Below, piece after piece: positions 34,674 through 43,156 of a stretch of 64,000 bases of DNA. The notes under the pieces are model-generated. The model saw nothing but the letters and a program-made list of their open reading frames with translations. It made no database searches and was not told where the DNA came from. Source of the stretch: Devosia neptuniae (lineage in GTDB: Bacteria; Pseudomonadota; Alphaproteobacteria; Rhizobiales; Devosiaceae); the NCBI RefSeq assembly GCF_025452235.1, contig NZ_CP104965.1, positions 1,302,001 to 1,366,000 on the forward strand. The letters are read 5' to 3'. Position numbers and translations under genes: made by a program. Each line of letters begins with the position of its first letter. Within the stretch, counting starts at the first letter, position 1.

Positions 34674-34796
34674 ATGGCCAAAGGACAAATGCGCAGCAAT
34701 AAGGAAGCCAAGAAACCCAAAAAGGACAAGGTCGCTGCGGCCAAGCCCATTACGGGTCTGGGCGCCGGCAGCACCGGCAATGCGGCCAAGAAATAG
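34674..34796 (+). CDS. 40-aa lysine-rich protein (MAKGQMRSNKE family)
   Basis: The gene encodes MAKGQMRSNKEAKKPKKDK, then about 20 residues ending GNAAKK. GAGGAGGACC stands ahead of the ATG and a terminator lies downstream. Similar lysine-rich 40-60 aa proteins with the same opening occur widely in rhizobia-related bacteria, to my recollection, with no known role. The positive charge would suit nucleic-acid or ribosome binding, which is a guess. It is co-directional with the GH25 gene, 86 bases behind it. Confidence 0.75.
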   Translation: MAKGQMRSNKEAKKPKKDKVAAAKPITGLGAGSTGNAAKK

Positions 34797-34828
34797 GGCT
34801 GCGTTTCTTCTGCGCTAAGATATTTCGA

Positions 34829-34860
34829 ACGGTCGGCTCATGCCGGCCGTTTTCGTTTTA
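34829..34860 (+). terminator. Intrinsic terminator after the 40-aa gene
   Basis: ACGGTCGGC-TCAT-GCCGGCCGT is followed by TTTCGTTTTA. Confidence 0.8.
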
Positions 34861-34968
34861 TTGCGCCGTATTGAGCTGGGGTGGTGATGGTTGCGTGGCG
34901 GCAATGCCGGCCGCGCCCGAGCCGATAATGGCAAAGATCAGCAAGACGATTGCCGCGGTGATACGCAT
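34858..34968 (-). CDS. 36-aa single-span membrane peptide
   Basis: ATG 34968 opens a 36-codon frame encoding MRITAAIVLLIFAIIGSGAA followed by a short polar, proline-rich tail (PSPPQLNTAQ). The hydrophobic stretch of about 20 residues looks like one membrane span or an uncleaved signal. GGAGGGGC stands five bases before the ATG. A perfect CtrA box lies 73-88 bases upstream with no other gene between, so the peptide may be cell-cycle controlled. No family is recognised. Confidence 0.6.
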   Translation of the reverse strand: MRITAAIVLLIFAIIGSGAAGIAATQPSPPQLNTAQ

Positions 34969-35040
34969 AAAGCCCCTCCGCCTCATTCAAGGTCTTGAAG
35001 GATAGGTGCGCCCCAGCTCCTGCAGGGTCAAGACCCGTGT

Positions 35041-35056
35041 TAAGACTTGATTAACA
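35041..35056. promoter_or_regulatory. Perfect CtrA box upstream of the 36-aa gene
   Basis: TTAAGACTTGATTAAC matches TTAA-N7-TTAAC at all fixed positions. It lies between the end of marC and the start of the 36-aa gene, both on the minus strand. Confidence 0.6.
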
Positions 35057-35075
35057 TAGCAATTTTACGAAAATT

Positions 35076-35708
35076 TTAGCCGCCGAGCAGGCCGCTGGCC
35101 TTGACCCCGTCAAAGACGAACTGCACCGCCAAAGCCGCCAGCAAAATGCCGACAACGCGCGACACGACGGCCAGACCCGTGACCCCCAACAGGCGCTGGA
35201 TGGGGATAGCCACCAGCAGCGTCAGCCAGGCGAGGAACAGAATCACCACGATGGCGACCAGCACGGCCCAGAATTCGAGATCGGTCTTGGTGCCGGTGGT
35301 GAGCAGGATCACCGCCGAGATGGCGCCGGGACCGGCCAGCAGCGGCATGGCCAGCGGGAAGACGGCAATATCCTCGCGCTGACGGGCTTCGACCTCTTCC
35401 TCATCGGTCGTGCCGGTGCCGCCCGAATGGCGGGCGAACACCATGTCGATGGCGATCAAAAACAGCAGCAGACCGCCGGCGGTACGGAGCGCAGGAATGG
35501 TAATGCCGAAAACTTCAAGAATCGCGCTGCCCAATATCCCGAACAGCAGCAGGATAATGCCGGCAATGATCACGCCGCGCGTAGCAAAGGCAAAGCGCTG
35601 CTTGGCCGTATTGTGCTTGGTGAGCGCGGCAAAGATGAAAGCGATATCGGCCACGCCCACAGTGGCAAACAGGGTCGCAAAGGCGACGAAGAATGTCGTT
35701 GTGGGCAT
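35076..35708 (-). CDS. MarC family integral membrane protein
   Basis: A 210-aa protein with six hydrophobic segments, beginning FFVAFATLFATVGVADIAFIF and including LAMPLLAGPGAISAVILL, the most conserved MarC segment. A hydrophilic acidic loop (GGTGTTDEEEVEARQRED) sits mid-protein. The family was once linked to multiple antibiotic resistance, but that link was withdrawn, so transport function is unknown. It starts with ATG at 35708. Confidence 0.9.
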   Translation of the reverse strand: MPTTTFFVAFATLFATVGVADIAFIFAALTKHNTAKQRFAFATRGVIIAGIILLLFGILGSAILEVFGITIPALRTAGGLLLFLIAIDMVFARHSGGTGTTDEEEVEARQREDIAVFPLAMPLLAGPGAISAVILLTTGTKTDLEFWAVLVAIVVILFLAWLTLLVAIPIQRLLGVTGLAVVSRVVGILLAALAVQFVFDGVKASGLLGG

Positions 35709-35782
35709 TGCTGCAAGCTCCCCCGCTTTTCGCCACCAGCATTAGCGGCTTAAGCGGGCGGGGGCCAGTCCTGTGCGTGCGA

Positions 35783-36715
35783 TCACCAGGCGTCGTTCAA
35801 CGCCATTTCGACCAAGCGATCCAGTGTCTGGAATGGGCAATTGGCCGCCATGGCAACGACAGCGATGCCGCGCACAGGACAGCGCACCGCCTTGGCGACA
35901 GCGCCGGTCCATTCGCCGCCATGGATGAGCAAACGATGGCCTTGATGGGTCCGCAGACCCAGACCCCAGCCATAGGGCGTGTTCATGCCGTTGGCGAGTT
36001 GCCCTTGAGCCTCGACAATGTCGGCAATGCCCAGCGCATCCTGATTTTGCCGATGCAGCCAGAGTGCAAAGGCGCGGCTGGTTGACCAGAGCCCGCCATC
36101 ACCCTGCGTCAGGGGCAGGCATTGTCCCATATGCGCGACCTGCGGATAGGCTCTGATATCCCGCGCAAAACCCATGCCCTCGATGCCCAGCGGCACCAGC
36201 AGGCGGGCATTGACGAAGGCTGCGAATGGCTCGCCGGAAATGCTCGCCACGAGCCGGGCTAGGAGAATGTAGCCGAGATTGGAGTAGGCGTAGCTGGCAG
36301 CAGGCGGCGTTGCCAAACCCGGCAGGGCAGCCAGCGCAGCGGAGACAAAATCCTCCGTCCAATCACCCGGCGCCTGCGCTTCAAGAGCACCGCCAGCAGG
36401 CAGGCCGGCAATGTGATGAGCGAGCTGGCGCGGCGTAATGTCAGCGGCCCAAAGCGGCAGATCACGCAAATAGCGCGCGACTGGTTGGTCCGGATCAAGC
36501 TGCCCATCGCGGACGAGGATTGCCGCTGCCGCGCCGGTGAATTGTTTGGCGAGGCTGGCTCCATAGAAGCGGTCGGTCACCACAACCGCCCGGCCATTCG
36601 GCCAAGTGCCGGCGGCGAATTCCTCGATGGAACCGGACGCGGTGCAACGCGCGATACTGATCGGCGTGCCTGAGGCAAACCCCGCAAGATCAACCAGCGA
36701 TGCCAGCGTCCGCAA
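35783..36715 (-). CDS. Serine hydrolase, beta-lactamase/AmpC-like fold
   Basis: A 310-aa protein of the penicillin-binding/beta-lactamase superfamily. The nucleophile motif SxxK appears as YGASLAKQFTG (Ser about residue 54), the second motif YxN as ASYAYSNLGYIL, and HGGEWTG stands where the third motif (K/H-x-G) belongs. No signal peptide is visible, so it is probably cytoplasmic, and esterase or D-aminopeptidase activity is possible. TTG at 36715 starts five bases after the gshB stop. Confidence 0.87.
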   Translation of the reverse strand: MRTLASLVDLAGFASGTPISIARCTASGSIEEFAAGTWPNGRAVVVTDRFYGASLAKQFTGAAAAILVRDGQLDPDQPVARYLRDLPLWAADITPRQLAHHIAGLPAGGALEAQAPGDWTEDFVSAALAALPGLATPPAASYAYSNLGYILLARLVASISGEPFAAFVNARLLVPLGIEGMGFARDIRAYPQVAHMGQCLPLTQGDGGLWSTSRAFALWLHRQNQDALGIADIVEAQGQLANGMNTPYGWGLGLRTHQGHRLLIHGGEWTGAVAKAVRCPVRGIAVVAMAANCPFQTLDRLVEMALNDAW

Positions 36716-36720
36716 GGAGT

Positions 36721-37662
36721 CTAGCTCCGCCGCTTCTCGATCGCGTCCCAGATCATCACTGCGATGTCGGGGCCGCCGAAGCGTTTGATTTCGCGGATGC
36801 CGGTGGGGGAGGTGACGTTGATTTCGGTGAGGTAGTCGCCGATCACGTCGATGCCGACAAAGATCATGCCGCGCTCTTTCAGCGCCGGGGCGATCACAGC
36901 GCAGATTTCGCGCTCGCGCTCGGTGAGCGGGGAGAGTTCGGGGCGGCCGCCGACATGCATGTTGGAGCGCGCTTCGCCATCGGCGGGGATGCGGTTGAGG
37001 CCGGCCACCGGTTCGCCATCGATGATGATGATGCGTTTGTCGCCCTTGCGCACATCCGGCAGATATTTCTGGATCATGAAGGGTTCGCGGTAATTGGCCT
37101 CGAACAGCTCCAACAAGCTCGCCAGATTGTGGTCGCCCTCCTGGATGAAGAACACACCAGCCCCGCCATTGCCGTAGAGCGGCTTGACGATGATATTGCC
37201 ATGCTCCTTGCGGAATTCGTGGATCTGGGTCCGGTCGCGCGTCACCAAAGTCGGCGGCATCAGCTCGGGGAAATCGGTGACGAGGATTTTTTCGGGCGCG
37301 TTGCGCACGGCGGCGGGCGGGTTGACCACCAGCGTTTTGGGGTGGATGCGCTCGAGCAAATGCGTGAGCGTGATATAATTCATGTCAAAGGGCGGGTCCT
37401 GGCGCATCAGCACCACGTCCTGGGTGGAGAGATCAATGCGCGCCGCCTCCCCCAGAGTGAAATGCTCGCCCTTGGGCTTGTCGATCACGGTGATCGGGGC
37501 GGCCAGCGCCGAGACCACATTGCCGCGCAGCGCCAGGCTATCGGGCGTATAATGCAGCAGTTGGTGCCCGCGCTCCTGCGCCTCCAGCATCATGGCGAAG
37601 GTGGAATCGCCGCGTGGATTGATACTGGCGACATGGTCCATCTGGACGGCGACTTTGAGCAT
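36721..37662 (-). CDS. gshB: Glutathione synthetase
   Basis: A 313-aa ATP-grasp ligase that joins glycine to gamma-glutamylcysteine. It begins [20 protein letters not shown]; the [15 protein letters not shown]-binding [13 protein letters not shown] and [12 protein letters not shown] motifs are typical of GshB. ATG 37662 is chosen with AAGGG upstream; the open frame extends 21 codons further without family similarity. It lies between yraN and the serine hydrolase in a rsmI-yraN-gshB group. Confidence 0.95.
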   Translation of the reverse strand: MLKVAVQMDHVASINPRGDSTFAMMLEAQERGHQLLHYTPDSLALRGNVVSALAAPITVIDKPKGEHFTLGEAARIDLSTQDVVLMRQDPPFDMNYITLTHLLERIHPKTLVVNPPAAVRNAPEKILVTDFPELMPPTLVTRDRTQIHEFRKEHGNIIVKPLYGNGGAGVFFIQEGDHNLASLLELFEANYREPFMIQKYLPDVRKGDKRIIIIDGEPVAGLNRIPADGEARSNMHVGGRPELSPLTEREREICAVIAPALKERGMIFVGIDVIGDYLTEINVTSPTGIREIKRFGGPDIAVMIWDAIEKRRS

Positions 37663-37705
37663 GCTGTTGGCCCTTGTGTGATTCTGCCGCTCAGGCGCGA
37701 ACCCG

Positions 37706-38092
37706 TCAGCTCGCGTCGAACGCATTCACCAAATGGCGCGGCCATGTACGCGGTGCAAGGAAAATAATATCGAAGCGCAGGTCGGTATGGGCCTTGGCCG
37801 GATGGCGGCTGAGCCAATATTCGGCCGCCCGCACAATGCGCGATTGATTGACGGCGGCCAGGGCCTCTGCATGGGCGCTGGCTTTATTGCGGGTTTTGAC
37901 CTCGACAAAGACCGTCACCCCGAAGCGTTCGGCGATGAGGTCGATTTCTCCGAGTGGGGTTTTGTAGCGGACCTCTACGATCCGGTAGAGCTTGAGCCGC
38001 AGGAAAAACGCGGCCAGCGCCTCGCCGCGATGACCGCCCAGATGGGCCTGGAGTCGGGCCTTACTTTTCGGCTTTGAGGGCGAGGGCGGCAT
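37706..38092 (-). CDS. YraN family (UPF0102) endonuclease-like protein
   Basis: A 128-aa restriction-endonuclease-fold protein. The Holliday-junction-resolvase-like motif is visible: [15 protein letters not shown], then [19 protein letters not shown] and [12 protein letters not shown], giving the acidic D...ExK metal site. The function is not established. It overlaps rsmI by 32 bases. The rsmI/lpoA/yraN neighbourhood is the same as in E. coli (yraL-yraM-yraN) although the order differs. Confidence 0.9.
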   Translation of the reverse strand: MPPSPSKPKSKARLQAHLGGHRGEALAAFFLRLKLYRIVEVRYKTPLGEIDLIAERFGVTVFVEVKTRNKASAHAEALAAVNQSRIVRAAEYWLSRHPAKAHTDLRFDIIFLAPRTWPRHLVNAFDAS

Positions 38093-38948
38093 CGTAGACT
38101 TCCTTGCGCTTCAAGCCGTATTTTTTGGTGACCTCGTCGACGGCGGCGCGCAATGGCTGGGTCGCCATTTCGGCCACAAGATCGGCTTGCCAATCGGCGG
38201 CGTCCGGAGCAGAAGCCTCGGCGGCGCCGGCGACAACGATTACGGCTTCGCCCTTGGTTTCGGTATCGGCGAATTCGGCGGCCAGAACGGGCAGGGTGCC
38301 GCGATGGACACGCTCAAAGCGCTTGGTCAGTTCCAGCGCGACGGCGGCTTGCCGCTCACCAAGGATTTCGGCCATGGCGGCCAGCGTGTCATCGAGCCGG
38401 CGAGGGCTTTCGTAAAACACCAACGTTTCACGTGAATCCTTGAGTGCCGTGATGGCATTGGCGCGGGCGCCGGCCTTGTTGGGCAAAAAGCCGTGAAAGG
38501 CAAAGGCATCGGTGGGCAGGCCCGCCACGACCAGCGCCGAGAGCAGGGCGGAAGCGCCGGGAATGGGAAAGACCGGCAGATTGGCTTCGGCCAAAGCGCG
38601 GATCAGCGGAAAGCCGGGATCGGAGAGCAGCGGCGTGCCGGCGTCGGAAATCAGCGCGATGGCCTGCCCGGCCGCGACGCGGGCGACGATGTCGTCGGCC
38701 TTGGCGCGCTCATTGTGTTCATGCAGCGCTACGCGGCGGCCCCTGATGCCGTAATGGTCGAGCAGGCGAGCGGACATGCGGGTGTCCTCGCACAGCACGA
38801 CGGAGGCAGCGGCGAGGGTTTCGAGCGCACGGATGGTGATATCGCGCAGATTGCCGATCGGCGTCGCCACGACATAAAGGCCGGGGGCGAGGGGCGGGGC
38901 GACAAAGGTGGTGCCGGCGATGAAATAGCCGGATGAAGGTTCGGTCAT
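38061..38948 (-). CDS. rsmI: 16S rRNA (cytidine-1402-2'-O)-methyltransferase RsmI
   Basis: A 295-aa SAM-dependent tetrapyrrole-methylase-fold enzyme that 2'-O-methylates C1402 in the decoding centre. The family signature GLYVVATPIGNLRDITIRAL is near the N-terminus, followed by CEDTRMSARLLDHY, ALISDAGTPLLSDPG and FPIPGASALLSAL. The start at 38948 (MTEPSSGYF) leaves a 30-residue lead-in; an upstream ATG at 38966 is less likely. It is divergent from the LpoA-like gene. Confidence 0.95.
   Translation of the reverse strand: MTEPSSGYFIAGTTFVAPPLAPGLYVVATPIGNLRDITIRALETLAAASVVLCEDTRMSARLLDHYGIRGRRVALHEHNERAKADDIVARVAAGQAIALISDAGTPLLSDPGFPLIRALAEANLPVFPIPGASALLSALVVAGLPTDAFAFHGFLPNKAGARANAITALKDSRETLVFYESPRRLDDTLAAMAEILGERQAAVALELTKRFERVHRGTLPVLAAEFADTETKGEAVIVVAGAAEASAPDAADWQADLVAEMATQPLRAAVDEVTKKYGLKRKEVYDAALALKAEK
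38425..38438 (+). repeat. GTTTCACGTGAATC 14-mer, copy 3 (inside rsmI)
   Basis: Exact copy within rsmI, coding on the minus strand for part of LKDSRETLVF. Confidence 0.7.
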
Positions 38949-38970
38949 AGCTTTGCCTTGTCGCACGTCA

Positions 38971-38986
38971 TTGACGCCGAGTTAAC
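38971..38986. promoter_or_regulatory. CtrA-like site between rsmI and the LpoA-like gene
   Basis: TTGA-CGCCGAG-TTAAC matches the CtrA box at eight of nine fixed positions in the 87-base divergent gap. A second GTTAAC occurs at 39004. Confidence 0.35.
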
Positions 38987-39035
38987 GATATCGGCGCAAG
39001 ATGTTAACCGATTGCTATCAATTCGAGGGCATGGG

Positions 39036-40292
39036 ATGCGCATTATCTTGCCATCCACGCGGCGAATCCGGCTGGCGCTGCTGACGGCGGCGCTGCTCGC
39101 CGTGTCCTCCTGCACTCCGGGCGAATACCAGATCGGCTCGCGCAGCTTCAGCTTTCCCTTTGGCGATTCGACCCCACAACAGGCGCAGCCCATCCCGATG
39201 CAGCAGGGCGGCATGATGCCCATGCCGGTCGCGACAGGCCCGTCGGAGAGTTTCGGGCGGGGGCCGGTCAAGGTGGCCTTGCTGCTACCACTGAGTGGGG
39301 ACCCGGGCACGGCTTCGGTGGGCATGGCGCTGGCCAATGCCAGCAAACTCGCCATCAGCTTTATCGAGGCCAATCCCAATATTGCCGAGAATATCACCAT
39401 CACGCTGCGCGATACCGGCACCAGTATCGAGGGCGCGACCAGCGCCGCGAGCGCTGCCGTGTCGGATGGGGCCAAGCTGATCCTGGGGCCATTGCGGGCC
39501 GATCAGGTGACGGCGGCGGGTGCGGTGGCGCGGGCGGCGGGACTGCCGCTGATCGGGTTCTCGAACAATCCCAATGCGGCCAGCCCCGGCGTTTACCTGC
39601 TGAGCGTGTTGCCCGATGCCGAGATGAAGCGCTCGCTGAGCTATGTGCGCAGCCAGGGCCGGCGCGGCATTGCCGGGATTTTCCCCAACACCGAGTTCGG
39701 GCAGGCGCAACAGGCCGCGTTCCGGCAACAGGCCTCCGTGGCGGGCTATCAGCCGCAGGCGGTTTATGGCTTTTCTGGCGCGGGAGAGGTGCAGCAGGTC
39801 ATCAGCCAGGCGCTGCCGCTGATCCAGAGCGGGGTGATCGATACGCTCTTTTTGCCCGATCGGGCCAGTGCACCGGGTTTTGCCGCAGCCTTGCAGCAAG
39901 CCGGAGTGGCGCCAGGCCGGGTGCTGCTGGTGGGCTCGGCCGACTGGCAGGGCGACATGGCGATATTGCAATCCCTGTCACTGAGCGGCGCGGTCTATCC
40001 CAGCGTCGACGATGGCGGGCTCAATGCCATTGCCGGCGAGTACCAGGCTCGGTTCGGCACCCAGCCGCACCCGCTATCGACCATCGCCTATACGGCAACC
40101 ATCCTGGCCAATGTGAACACGTTGTCTATGGCCAACCCGCCCTATAGTCCGAGCCTGATGCTGGCCGCATCGGGCTTCAACGGGCGCGACGGGATATTCC
40201 GCTTCCTGGGCAATGGCCGCAGCGAATATGGGCTGGTGATCAAAAAGCTCGCGCCGGGCGGCGGGGTGACGATTGACGGCGTAAAACTCTAA
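39036..40292 (+). CDS. Penicillin-binding protein activator (LpoA/LppC family) lipoprotein
   Basis: A 418-aa periplasmic lipoprotein. A basic N-terminus and hydrophobic core end in the lipobox AVSSC; the mature part is a periplasmic-binding-protein-type domain (KVALLLPLSGDPGTASVGMA; LILGPLRADQVTAAGAVAR) as in LpoA/LppC, which stimulates a class A PBP in E. coli. GAGGGC sets the ATG at 39036. It converges on hemW with a four-base overlap of stops. A CtrA-like site (TTGA-N7-TTAAC, 38971-38986) lies upstream. Confidence 0.9.
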   Translation: MRIILPSTRRIRLALLTAALLAVSSCTPGEYQIGSRSFSFPFGDSTPQQAQPIPMQQGGMMPMPVATGPSESFGRGPVKVALLLPLSGDPGTASVGMALANASKLAISFIEANPNIAENITITLRDTGTSIEGATSAASAAVSDGAKLILGPLRADQVTAAGAVARAAGLPLIGFSNNPNAASPGVYLLSVLPDAEMKRSLSYVRSQGRRGIAGIFPNTEFGQAQQAAFRQQASVAGYQPQAVYGFSGAGEVQQVISQALPLIQSGVIDTLFLPDRASAPGFAAALQQAGVAPGRVLLVGSADWQGDMAILQSLSLSGAVYPSVDDGGLNAIAGEYQARFGTQPHPLSTIAYTATILANVNTLSMANPPYSPSLMLAASGFNGRDGIFRFLGNGRSEYGLVIKKLAPGGGVTIDGVKL

Positions 40293-41446
40293 GCCGCCAA
40301 ATCCGCCACCACGGCATCCAGCACCGGCCAACCCCGGTCCGTCACCCTGATATTGCCATTGGGCAGCGTCTCGACAAACCCATAGCCCTTCAAGTCATCA
40401 ATCTGCCGCTGGTTGATCTTGCGGCCGGATATCGCGGTGAAGCGAGACGGCGAAATGCCTTCCTTGAGCCGCAGGCCCATGACGAGGAATTCGTCGCCCT
40501 GTTCTTCCCAAGTCAGCACATCGTCCACCACCATGCCGTGGCCGGCCGCATTGACCTTTTTCTGCCAGTCGAAGGGCATTTTTTCAGCCGCAGTGGCGTG
40601 GCGCTGATTGTTGATCATCAACCGACCATGGGCGCCCGGACCAATGCCGGCATATTCGCCATAGCGCCAATAGAGCATATTGTGCTGGCTTTCCTGGCCG
40701 GGGCGGGCGTGGTTGGAAATCTCGTAGGCGGGCAGGCCGGCGGCAGCGGTCAATTCCTGGGTCAGCTCATAGAAATCGGCCGAGAGATCCTCGTCCGGCA
40801 TCTTGAGCTTGCCGGCCTTGTGCAGGTCGAAATAGCGCGTGCCCTGCTCGATGGTCAGCTGGTAGAGGCTGATATGGCCGCGCGCTATCCAAAGCGCTTC
40901 CTTGAGCTCGTCTTCCCAATCTTCCAGCGTCTGGTGGGGACGGGCATAAATCAGATCAAAGCTTGAGCGCTCGAATACCGATTGGGCGATACGCACCGCC
41001 GTAATGGCTTCGTCCACCGTGTGGCGGCGACCCAGTTCGGCCAGCGGCTTGTCGCGCAAAGATTGCACGCCCAGCGAGACGCGGTTGACCCCGGCGGTGC
41101 GGAACCCCTTGAAGCGGTCGACCTCGACGCTGGTCGGATTGGCCTCAAGCGTGATCTCGGCATGGCGTTCGACGGTCCAGTGCTTGGCAATGGCGTCGAT
41201 GATCTTGCCGGTGGCCCAGGGGCTCATCAGCGAGGGCGTGCCGCCGCCGAAAAAGATCGACTGTACAACCCGGCCGGGCGCCAGCTGGGCGGCATGGGCG
41301 ATCTCGCGTTCATAGGCCGCGACATAGCCTTCCTCGTCAAAGGGGCCGCGATGGACGTGGGAATTGAAGTCGCAATAGGGGCATTTGGACGCGCAGAACG
41401 GCCAATGCACATAGACGCCGAACAGGTCATTGCTGGATTGCGGCAT
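40289..41446 (-). CDS. hemW: Radical SAM heme chaperone HemW
   Basis: A 385-aa HemN-like protein, HemW, that carries heme and is often misnamed coproporphyrinogen III oxidase. The radical-SAM motif CxxxCxxC is in WPFCASKCPYCDFNSH, and SIFFGGGTPSLMSP and NRVSLGVQSLRD are further signatures. It lacks the extra N-terminal region of true HemN. The chosen start (MPQSSNDLFG) has GGGAG upstream. It is 35 bases behind rdgB in the rph-rdgB-hemW group. Confidence 0.94.
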   Translation of the reverse strand: MPQSSNDLFGVYVHWPFCASKCPYCDFNSHVHRGPFDEEGYVAAYEREIAHAAQLAPGRVVQSIFFGGGTPSLMSPWATGKIIDAIAKHWTVERHAEITLEANPTSVEVDRFKGFRTAGVNRVSLGVQSLRDKPLAELGRRHTVDEAITAVRIAQSVFERSSFDLIYARPHQTLEDWEDELKEALWIARGHISLYQLTIEQGTRYFDLHKAGKLKMPDEDLSADFYELTQELTAAAGLPAYEISNHARPGQESQHNMLYWRYGEYAGIGPGAHGRLMINNQRHATAAEKMPFDWQKKVNAAGHGMVVDDVLTWEEQGDEFLVMGLRLKEGISPSRFTAISGRKINQRQIDDLKGYGFVETLPNGNIRVTDRGWPVLDAVVADLAA

Positions 41447-41481
41447 TCCCTGCTCCCAATAATGGCTGCCACATGATGCGG

Positions 41482-42129
41482 TCAGTCCTTGGCAATCTGA
41501 TCCTCGACGAATTTCGAAAAGGCACGGGCGCGGTGGCTGAGGCCCTGCTGGCCCGGGGCCCAACTATGCTTGGCTTCGGCCGCCATCTGCCCAAAGGTGA
41601 TGTCATAGCCATCGGGCATGAAAACCGGATCATAGCCATGGCCGCGCTCGCCGCGCGGCGGCCAGACCAGGGTGCCATCGCAGCGGCCGACAAACAGTTC
41701 GTCGCGGCCATCGGGATGGGCGAGGCATAGCGTGGCGTTGAAATAGCCGCGGCGCTGATTGGGCGAGGTGGCATTGGCGGCCTGCAAGGCATCTTCGACG
41801 CGCTTCATGGCATGCTCGAAATTGCGCGGCACGCCGGCCCAATCGGCTGTATAGACGCCGGGATCGCCGCCCAGCGCATCAACGCAAAGGCCCGAATCAT
41901 CGCTCAGCGCCAGCATGCCGGAGGCTTGCGCCGCAGCATGGGCCTTGATGCGCGCATTTTCGGCAAAGGTGGTGCCGGTTTCCTCGGGCTCGGGCAGGTC
42001 GAGCTCGGCCGCCGAAATGATCTCGAGGCCAAAGGGCTCGAACAATTCCTGGAATTCGACCAGCTTGCCCTTGTTGTGGGAGGCCAGAACCAGGCGGTCG
42101 CCATCGCGCAGGCGGGGTATCGAGGTCAT
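41482..42129 (-). CDS. rdgB: dITP/XTP pyrophosphatase (RdgB/HAM1 family)
   Basis: A 215-aa house-cleaning enzyme that hydrolyses dITP, ITP and XTP to monophosphates. The motif LVLASHNKGKLVEFQELFEP opens the protein, with ALSDDSGLCVDALGGDPGVY and TLVWPPRGERGHGYDPVFMP as expected for HAM1. ATG overlaps the stop of an upstream 54-aa gene as ATGA. Confidence 0.96.
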   Translation of the reverse strand: MTSIPRLRDGDRLVLASHNKGKLVEFQELFEPFGLEIISAAELDLPEPEETGTTFAENARIKAHAAAQASGMLALSDDSGLCVDALGGDPGVYTADWAGVPRNFEHAMKRVEDALQAANATSPNQRRGYFNATLCLAHPDGRDELFVGRCDGTLVWPPRGERGHGYDPVFMPDGYDITFGQMAAEAKHSWAPGQQGLSHRARAFSKFVEDQIAKD

Positions 42130-42290
42130 CGTGCTGCCCCCTTGGCCTTGCGTTCGCGGGCGGCACGGGCCGATTGGTCGAGCGCCCGGCTCACGTCATG
42201 CCAGAGGGCGCAATTTTCGCCCGGCGTGGAGCGGATGGGCTCGGGCGCGGGCTGATTGCCGGCGAGTTTTTTGAGAATCCAGCCGATCAT
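42126..42290 (-). CDS. 54-aa gene between rph and rdgB
   Basis: A short frame overlooked by usual length cut-offs. It begins [18 protein letters not shown] and ends in a basic helix [11 protein letters not shown], with [13 protein letters not shown] in the middle. Its ATG overlaps the rph stop (ATGA), and its own stop overlaps the rdgB ATG (ATGA), so it fills the gap exactly. The translational coupling on both sides is strong support for coding. No family is recognised. Confidence 0.65.
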   Translation of the reverse strand: MIGWILKKLAGNQPAPEPIRSTPGENCALWHDVSRALDQSARAARERKAKGAAR

Positions 42291-43003
42291 GAGGCGAGCG
42301 CCGCTTGTTGGAGCAGGGTCAGTTCGCCAATGCCCTGTTCGGCCAGCGCCATGAGCGCGTTAAGCTCGTCGCGGCTGAAGGGGACCTGTTCGGCCGTGCC
42401 CTGGATTTCAACGAACTTGCCCGAGCCGGTCATGACGAAATTGGCGTCGGTATGGGCTTCGACATCCTCGAGGTAGTCCAGATCAAGCACCGGCGCGCCG
42501 CGATAGATGCCGCAGGAGACCGCAGCCACCGATTCGCGCAGCGCATTGCCCTTGGTCAGCTTGCGCTCGCCCATCCAGCTCAGCGCATCGGCCAGCGCGA
42601 TATAGGCGCCGGTGATCGAGGCGGTGCGGGTGCCGCCATCGGCTTCGAGCACGTCGCAATCGACGGTGATCTGATTTTCGCCCAGCAATTGCAGGTCGAC
42701 CACCGCACGCAGCGAGCGGCCGATCAGGCGCTGGATTTCCTGGGTGCGGCCCGATTGCTTGCCGGCGGTGGCCTCGCGGCGGGTGCGGCTGCCGGTGGCG
42801 CGGGGCAGCATGCCATATTCGGCGGTGACCCAGCCCTGGCCCTTGCCGCGCAGCCAGCTGGGAATGCTGGTCTCCACCGATGCCGTCACCAGCACCTTGG
42901 TATTGCCGAAGCTGACGAGGCACGAGCCTTCCGCCTTTTGGGCGACACCGCGCTCGATTTTTACGGCGCGCATCTGGTTGGGCTCACGTCCGGAAGGCCG
43001 CAT
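42287..43003 (-). CDS. rph: Ribonuclease PH
   Basis: A 238-aa phosphorolytic 3'-5' exoribonuclease that trims tRNA 3' ends. The opening [19 protein letters not shown] is the canonical start, followed by [20 protein letters not shown] and [21 protein letters not shown] 43003 is preferred over the longer frame at 43024. It is first in a coupled chain rph-54aa-rdgB-hemW and divergent from hrcA. Confidence 0.95.
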   Translation of the reverse strand: MRPSGREPNQMRAVKIERGVAQKAEGSCLVSFGNTKVLVTASVETSIPSWLRGKGQGWVTAEYGMLPRATGSRTRREATAGKQSGRTQEIQRLIGRSLRAVVDLQLLGENQITVDCDVLEADGGTRTASITGAYIALADALSWMGERKLTKGNALRESVAAVSCGIYRGAPVLDLDYLEDVEAHTDANFVMTGSGKFVEIQGTAEQVPFSRDELNALMALAEQGIGELTLLQQAALAS

Positions 43004-43041
43004 GGGCAAATCACCTGAAGACAAGTCAAAGAAAAGGGCTG

Positions 43042-43133
43042 TTAACCGCCTCTTAACCCTGATGGGCCTCGCTCACAAGTCGCGGACGCTTGGCGAGAGG
43101 CAGCAATGCCCTTAAATGAGAGCTCAGGGTTAA
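43042..43133. promoter_or_regulatory. CtrA box and inverted repeat in the rph/hrcA divergent region
   Basis: TTAACCGCCTCTTAAC (43042-43057) is a perfect TTAA-N7-TTAAC box. Its second half starts a perfect 10-base inverted repeat, TTAACCCTGA (43053-43062) and TCAGGGTTAA (43124-43133). No CIRCE element was seen, so hrcA autoregulation through that operator is not supported here. Confidence 0.6.
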
Positions 43134-43156
43134 AGGGATAATTTGAATCTTTTCTC

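Noticed and set aside
43025..43156. CIRCE operator before hrcA
   Set aside because: Searched for TTAGCACTC-N9-GAGTGCTAA; only a weak CTCGC/GCGAG pair occurs, not a CIRCE.
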